Part shown: in pieces, positions 18,782 through 22,850 of the stretch
Layout of the letters: each line of letters opens with the position of its first letter
Numbering within the stretch: position 1 is the stretch's first letter
Assembly (NCBI GenBank): GCA_900088475.1
Contig: FLMG01002460.1
Coordinates: 3,386 to 26,235, forward strand
Direction: 5' to 3'
Length of the DNA: 22,850 bases
From: Hyphochytrium catenoides
Taxonomy: Eukaryota; Sar; Hyphochytriomycetes; Hyphochytriales; Hyphochytriaceae
Position numbers and translations under genes: made by a program
Notes under the pieces: generated by a model
Told to the model about the DNA's origin: nothing
Database searches by the model: none
What the model saw: only the letters and a program-made list of their open reading frames with translations

Positions 18782-20673
18782 ATGGTGCTAGAATCAACCA
18801 TGATATGGTAAGTGGGAAGCTATCTCACTTTTTGCAGCCCAGACTTTGGGTCTGACATTGGGCGGGCCGCTAGTCTTGATAACTCAGAATGGATGCGAAA
18901 TGGAGATTACATTCCAACCAGGCTAGAAGCACAGCACGACGCTGCAAACCTTCTCTGCGGCGCCAAAACTCAGTCAAATCCCGAAAGTACAGTTGGAGTG
19001 CTTACTATGGCTGGCCGAAAGTACGTATCTCACAACGTAATAGCTAAACAGGCTCATCCTCAATCCTGCGTGGTCACAGCGTGGAGGTCCTCGTGTCCCC
19101 AACCGAGGACTTGGGAAAACTCCTGGCAGCCTTGCATGGCGTTCCTGTTTGTGGGCAGATAAAGTTGTCTAACGCCGTTCAAGTGGCGCAGGTAAGTTGC
19201 CGAGAGCAAAATAGTCACTGATACCCACTACTGCGTCGGAACACCCTACGAACTGACTCTGCTCATTGTTCATCAGCTGGCTCTTAAGCATCGCCGTAAC
19301 AAGAAAGGGGCACAGCGGATCATCGTCTTTGTGGGATCCCCAGTCTCAGAGGACAAGGCCACATTGGTCAAACTAGCAAAGCTTCTCAAGAAGAATAATG
19401 TGGGCTAGACTGTATGCCCTCGTTTCCATGTAACCCACATTCTAAGCTTGGCGTTTCCTACAGGTTGCCGTCGATATAGTGAGTCTAGGAGAGATTGATG
19501 AGAATCAAGAAAAGCTGCAAGCTTTCGTGGAGGCAGTTGACAGCAACAATAACAGGTTAGGGAATCAACAGATTGCCATACTTCTTACCATAAGCATTCT
19601 CAACTGTACCTTCATTCCGTCCTCGGCCTCAACGCAGCCATTTGGTGACAATTCCTCCAGGGGTTCTACCTTCAGACGTCCTAGTCTCTTCCCCAGTCGT
19701 GCATGGCGGCGAAGGTGGAGCGGCAGTGCCACGAGGCGAGGGAGCGTTTGGTGATTTTGGTGGAGTAGATCCCAGCATGGATCCAGAACTGGCCCTGGTA
19801 TATGCCAAGATGTTCTCGGCGCCTATGCAAGGGTTAAAGGGTGTTAATGCTTCCATTTCAGGCCTTACGTGTATCTATGGAGGAGGAAAGAGCGAGGCAA
19901 GAGGCTGCTGCAAGGAAGGCAGCAGAAGAGGCGGCACAGAAAGGAGAAGCAGTGGCCCCAGCAGATAGCAAAAGTCCGGCTCCGGCTCCGGGAAGCATAG
20001 CGGAGGGCAAAGCCGCTCCAGCAGGAGAGAGCGATGAACTCTTGCGAAAGGTTGAACTTTCAGCTTAGAGGCCCATAGACAGTCAGTCGGAAAGCTGATA
20101 CTTTGTTTTTCCATCACAGGCTTTATCGATGTCAATGGGCGAGACCGGTGATGAGGTAAGCACACAGTATCAATGATTCAGGGATTGAGGAGGCGTAAAT
20201 AAAAGTTCCCACCTTCATATCTTTGACTCAGGATCCCGAACTGGCGATGGCTCTGCAGATGTCGATGCAAGACGCCACTGCGGCACAACCGAAGCCTCCT
20301 TCTCCGCCGCCCCGCGCAGCACCTGCCTCACCGAAAAAGGCTGCAGCGGCTGCCCCTTCTTCTCCTAAGCGGACCCCAGCTCCTGCCCCTGCTGAAGCGA
20401 AACCATCCCAACAACAGGCCTTTTTGGACCCTTCCTTCGTCTCATCTCTGCTTTCAGGACTGCAAGGCGTCGATGCGAATGACCCCAGGATTCAGGTACG
20501 AAAAGCGATTGTCAAAGTCGTTCTGCGCTTGTTATGCTTTCCTGTTGGCGTTAGCATTAACAATATCTGTGATGATTCGTTTTCAGGCTGCAATGGCCCA
20601 GATAAGCAATCCGGGACGGAAGGAGGAGAAGAAGGAGGACAAGCAGGCGAAGGACAAAGATGCGAAAAAGTAA
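18782..20673 (+). CDS. RPN10: 26S proteasome ubiquitin receptor RPN10 (S5a/PSMD4)
   Basis: Ten exons (18782-18807, 18874-19020, 19080-19191, 19277-19399, 19464-19555, 19638-19797, 19862-20050, 20120-20155, 20232-20495, 20587-20673) join in phase and give 411 residues. The first ~190 residues are the VWA domain, starting [20 protein letters not shown] and containing [41 protein letters not shown] and [14 protein letters not shown]. Three ubiquitin-interacting motifs follow: [16 protein letters not shown] (about 215), a weaker [14 protein letters not shown] (about 278) and [14 protein letters not shown] (about 296). The C-terminus has a Pro/Ala-rich linker and a charged KEKE-type tail. RPN10 captures ubiquitylated substrates at the base-lid junction of the 19S particle. 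Each UIM is split by an intron or bordered by one. The GTGGGC donor at 19400 is supported by the exact family sequence across the junction. An AATAAA lies at 20736-20741. Confidence 0.97.
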
Positions 20674-20735
20674 GAGAGTAGCGGGCAGCGTCCTCAGCAA
20701 CGGAGAAGTTAGCTTCCACGATACCGCAGCTCAGT

Positions 20736-20741
20736 AATAAA
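20736..20741 (+). terminator. Candidate poly(A) signal of RPN10
   Basis: AATAAA, 63 nt after the RPN10 stop, in the 84-bp gap before the facing gene's stop codon. Cleavage after it would place the RPN10 transcript end at or inside the 3' coding end of the ARM gene. Confidence 0.4.
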
Positions 20742-20757
20742 AAGTGTCTAGTGTTTA

Positions 20758-22176
20758 TTATTCCAACTCTTCTATTCTTGGGGCCGGACGCGATAGGATC
20801 CCAAGGACGAGACGTCCCATCTCTAATGCCATTTCATTCTTCTCAGTACTTTCAGAGAGTAGCGTCACGCAGGCCCTCACGGTCTCAAGGGCGCCTTCAT
20901 TTACTATCAAAGACGTAATCGCGGCCTGCAACTCCTTACTATTCTCTAATACTGCATTTCCCAGCACACTAATAGCTTGCATCTGGAGGGCCACACTCTG
21001 AGGCCAGCGGGTCATTGCTGCTAGTACCACAAGTAAGCCCCCATGATTGAGAAGGGCTGCCTTGTTCTCAACGTGTCGATAGCTTGCATTCTTCATTGAA
21101 TTGAAAGGGAAGATTAGAGGTTGCATTACTTAGCTAGCATGAAGGGGAGCATGTGACTCACAAAGAGTGCAAAGCAGCCCCAGAGCTGGGCGTCGTGTTC
21201 TTTCTTGAATGAGTCCATAGAAGCTAAACGGATGCAGTGAGATATTACGTTCAGATCGGTGCCACGCAGCGAAGTACCCAGAGCAAGTGAGGATTGCTTG
21301 GCTTACCTATAACTCTCCGCACACCATTAGAGGTGTGCAACATATCTTGAACATCTACGTCGCTATCAGCAAGAGACCCCAATAGCATAAAACCTTTGAT
21401 TTGCACTTCCGCACTTTGAGAACCTCCTTTGCTTCCCATCAAGTCGAGGATCTGCCCGACCGTGACAGAGCCAAGGATCTAGTGGCAGGAGAGTTAGAAG
21501 ATGGGGATGGCCGGTCCTAGTAAGGTGCTCAAACCTTCTTTACGTCAGAGTCGCATCTGGATATCGTTAGCCAGATGTCAAAGCCCAACTCAAGTGGTTC
21601 GGAGGATGCCTGAGAGTGCCGTTGCATGCTTTGCATTAGGACCTTCATCCCTCCTCCAGAATTGAAGTCTCTGCAACGCTCAATATTAGAAGACTGAACA
21701 AAGTTTAGATTAGCCGTAAACTTACTCTTGGAAGGCAGACCATTTAGACTCCACACTAAGTTTTCTAAGTGCAGATAACCCTAAGACTTGTGCCTCCAAG
21801 TCATGGGGAAAGCGGCGCATCCGCCTTAGTATGCCGTGGACCCCGTCTGAAACTTCAATCTATATTGAAAGAAGAAGACCAAGCAAACGGGTCAAAGCCT
21901 AGCCATCGTTTGGGATGATGCTTGTCGGACCTTATAGACTCGTCTGGAAAGATTAAGGATCATCAGCCAAACCGTCAACAGGACAGCACACCAAAAGACA
22001 TTGCCTCCCAGGCGCCAGAGGTATGCTTCTCTGCTGATCAGCGGTACTGCAACCATCGCAATCAACATGAAGACTGCATCTCTTTCCCAGACCCTCCGCC
22101 GCAGAGAGGCAACGTATTTCCAACGTGACATCTTTATAGGTGGGTTGTCCTCAGTCCGCTCCTCTTCTTTTGTCAT
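20758..22176 (-). CDS. Armadillo-like repeat protein with two N-terminal membrane helices
   Basis: Exons in transcript order 21931-22176, 21726-21859, 21535-21670, 21307-21478, 21162-21223 and 20758-21090 join in phase and give 360 residues from the ATG at 22176. The first exon has basic and acidic residues, then two hydrophobic segments (AVFMLIAMVAVPLI and FWCAVLLTVWLMILNL). The rest is helical with ARM/HEAT-like repeats: GILRRMRRFPHDLEAQVLGL, ...IKGFMLLGSLADSD, LWGCFALFNASYRHVENKAA, LLNHGGLLVVLAAM and SVALQMQAISVLGNAVLEN. ENKAALLNHGG followed by a helix is a typical ARM step. ARM proteins are binding scaffolds; no partner can be named. Upstream exons probably exist (Ser/Pro/His-rich frame at 22271-22468, exon at 22803), so the start may be internal. 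Linking the membrane exon to the ARM exons rests on an in-phase gtccga donor, which is weak. Confidence 0.68.
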
Positions 22177-22270
22177 TACGGCCTACGGGTGCTGCTTTTT
22201 ATCAACGAGGTGACAGACGCGGTGGAAGGGCTCTGGAATGATGACACCGCAGCTGGAGTCATGGTCTTAC

Positions 22271-22468
22271 CGACGCCCCAAAGTGAGGCTGTTGCTGATG
22301 GCGAAAGGGGAAATGGGTGCTATCTTCGTGTCCACCAGCAGGGATGCTGCTGCCGTGGTAGGGCTGCGGACTGAGGCAGCTGTTGTTGGTACTGTCGGGC
22401 CAAGTTGAAGAGACAGGAAGATTGACCAAACTTGGGTGGAAAGGCGTTATGAGAATCTTAATCGTGAT
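22271..22468 (-). CDS. Probable upstream exon of the ARM gene, Ser/Pro/His-rich
   Basis: Open minus-strand frame of up to 66 codons after an acceptor-like cttgtag, ending in GCGTCG|gtaaga, a good donor. It reads SSTWPDSTNNSCLSPQPYHG and HFPFRHQQQPHFGAS, the composition of a disordered linker. It could be spliced to an exon starting near 22227 (SPSTASVTSLIKSS), but joining that to the membrane exon needs a site I cannot place. Confidence 0.35.
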
Positions 22469-22802
22469 CTACAAGCTGATTATCGCGAACTGCCGGCTCA
22501 CAGCTCATCGGCTCACACGAACATTTCTTGCTTGAAATTCTCTGCTTGCTGGTCATCTACATTCAACTTTATAATGAAAGCACACAGCAGAGTTCGTTGT
22601 GCAGACAGAGTTACCTCGTTAGTTGCACGAAGAAGCTTTAAGTAAGGAGGAGTTGTTCCGAACTAAAGGAGGCCCTGCTATCGAGTGACATAGCTCACCC
22701 TTGACGTCAGAGATGGACTGCGGTTAGCAACTCTGGAAAAGAAAAGTCCTCCAGCTGCAGCACAGCTCTTCCTTCTTCCCTTCATACATACGTAACTTAC
22801 CG

Positions 22803-22850
22803 GGACGATGAGCCAGTTTGGCGAGGTAAGACGTGAACCTCTCATTGCGC
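22803..22850. other. Partial exon at window end, strand uncertain
   Basis: On the minus strand the window edge reads NERFTSYLAKLAHRPG followed by a canonical gtaagt donor. On the plus strand the same DNA has ATGAGCCAGTTTGGCGAG followed by gtaaga, which would be a first exon MSQFGE. The minus-strand reading fits the neighbouring minus-strand gene better, but both have good donors. Confidence 0.35.

Noticed and set aside
1-22850. CRISPR arrays, insertion sequences, phage genes or bacterial defence systems
   Set aside because: No regularly spaced repeats, terminal inverted repeats with a transposase, or prokaryote-like operons are visible; the genes are spliced and eukaryotic.

Overview
The window looks like nuclear DNA of a unicellular, probably flagellated eukaryote. 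Genes are split by short GT-AG introns, many with CT-rich stretches, and they sit close together on alternating strands. The proteins are eukaryote-specific (RPS25, RPN10, a G-patch protein, a mitochondrial carrier, an alpha-kinase). I cannot name the lineage from sequence alone. No prokaryotic operon, CRISPR array, insertion sequence, rRNA or tRNA gene was found. All gene models were made by hand from reading frame, splice-site sequence and phase. Where every exon joins in phase and the product matches a known family, the model is strong.

Layout. (1) 218-1800 (+): 3' part of an RGS-domain protein gene. (2) 2402-2995 (-): single-exon CENP-V/GFA-type zinc protein. (3) 3828-5055 (+): MSS51 C-terminal-domain protein in four exons. 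(4) 5056-6467: no confident gene; one weak candidate exon and a perfect hairpin. (5) 6468-8688 (+): coiled-coil protein resembling CSPP1, about nine exons. (6) 9190-10227 (-): ribosomal protein eS25, with the start codon alone on exon 1. (7) 11055-11975 (+): GPATCH4-like nucleolar G-patch protein. (8) 12823-14582 (-): SLC25A44-like mitochondrial carrier in eight exons. (9) 14583-15814: GA/CT tract and a 42-bp tandem repeat, no resolved gene. (10) 15815-17649 (-): atypical alpha-kinase in seven exons with a SHOCT-like motif before the kinase domain. (11) 17650-18781: unresolved frames. (12) 18782-20673 (+): proteasome ubiquitin receptor RPN10, ten exons. (13) 20758-22176 and probably beyond (-): predicted membrane-anchored armadillo-repeat protein, with further possible exons to the window end.

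The genes do not form one pathway. They are a mixed housekeeping and signalling set: translation and nucleolus (RPS25, GPATCH4), protein turnover (RPN10), mitochondria (SLC25A44-like, possibly the MSS51-type protein), signalling (RGS, alpha-kinase) and possibly cilium or microtubules (CSPP1-like). Several neighbours are convergent, with only 84 bp between the RPN10 and ARM stop codons. I saw no clear evidence of an undescribed multi-gene system. The most notable items are the SHOCT-like/alpha-kinase architecture, the two-TM/ARM protein, the perfect hairpin inside an RPS25 intron, and several stop-free introns whose length is a multiple of three.
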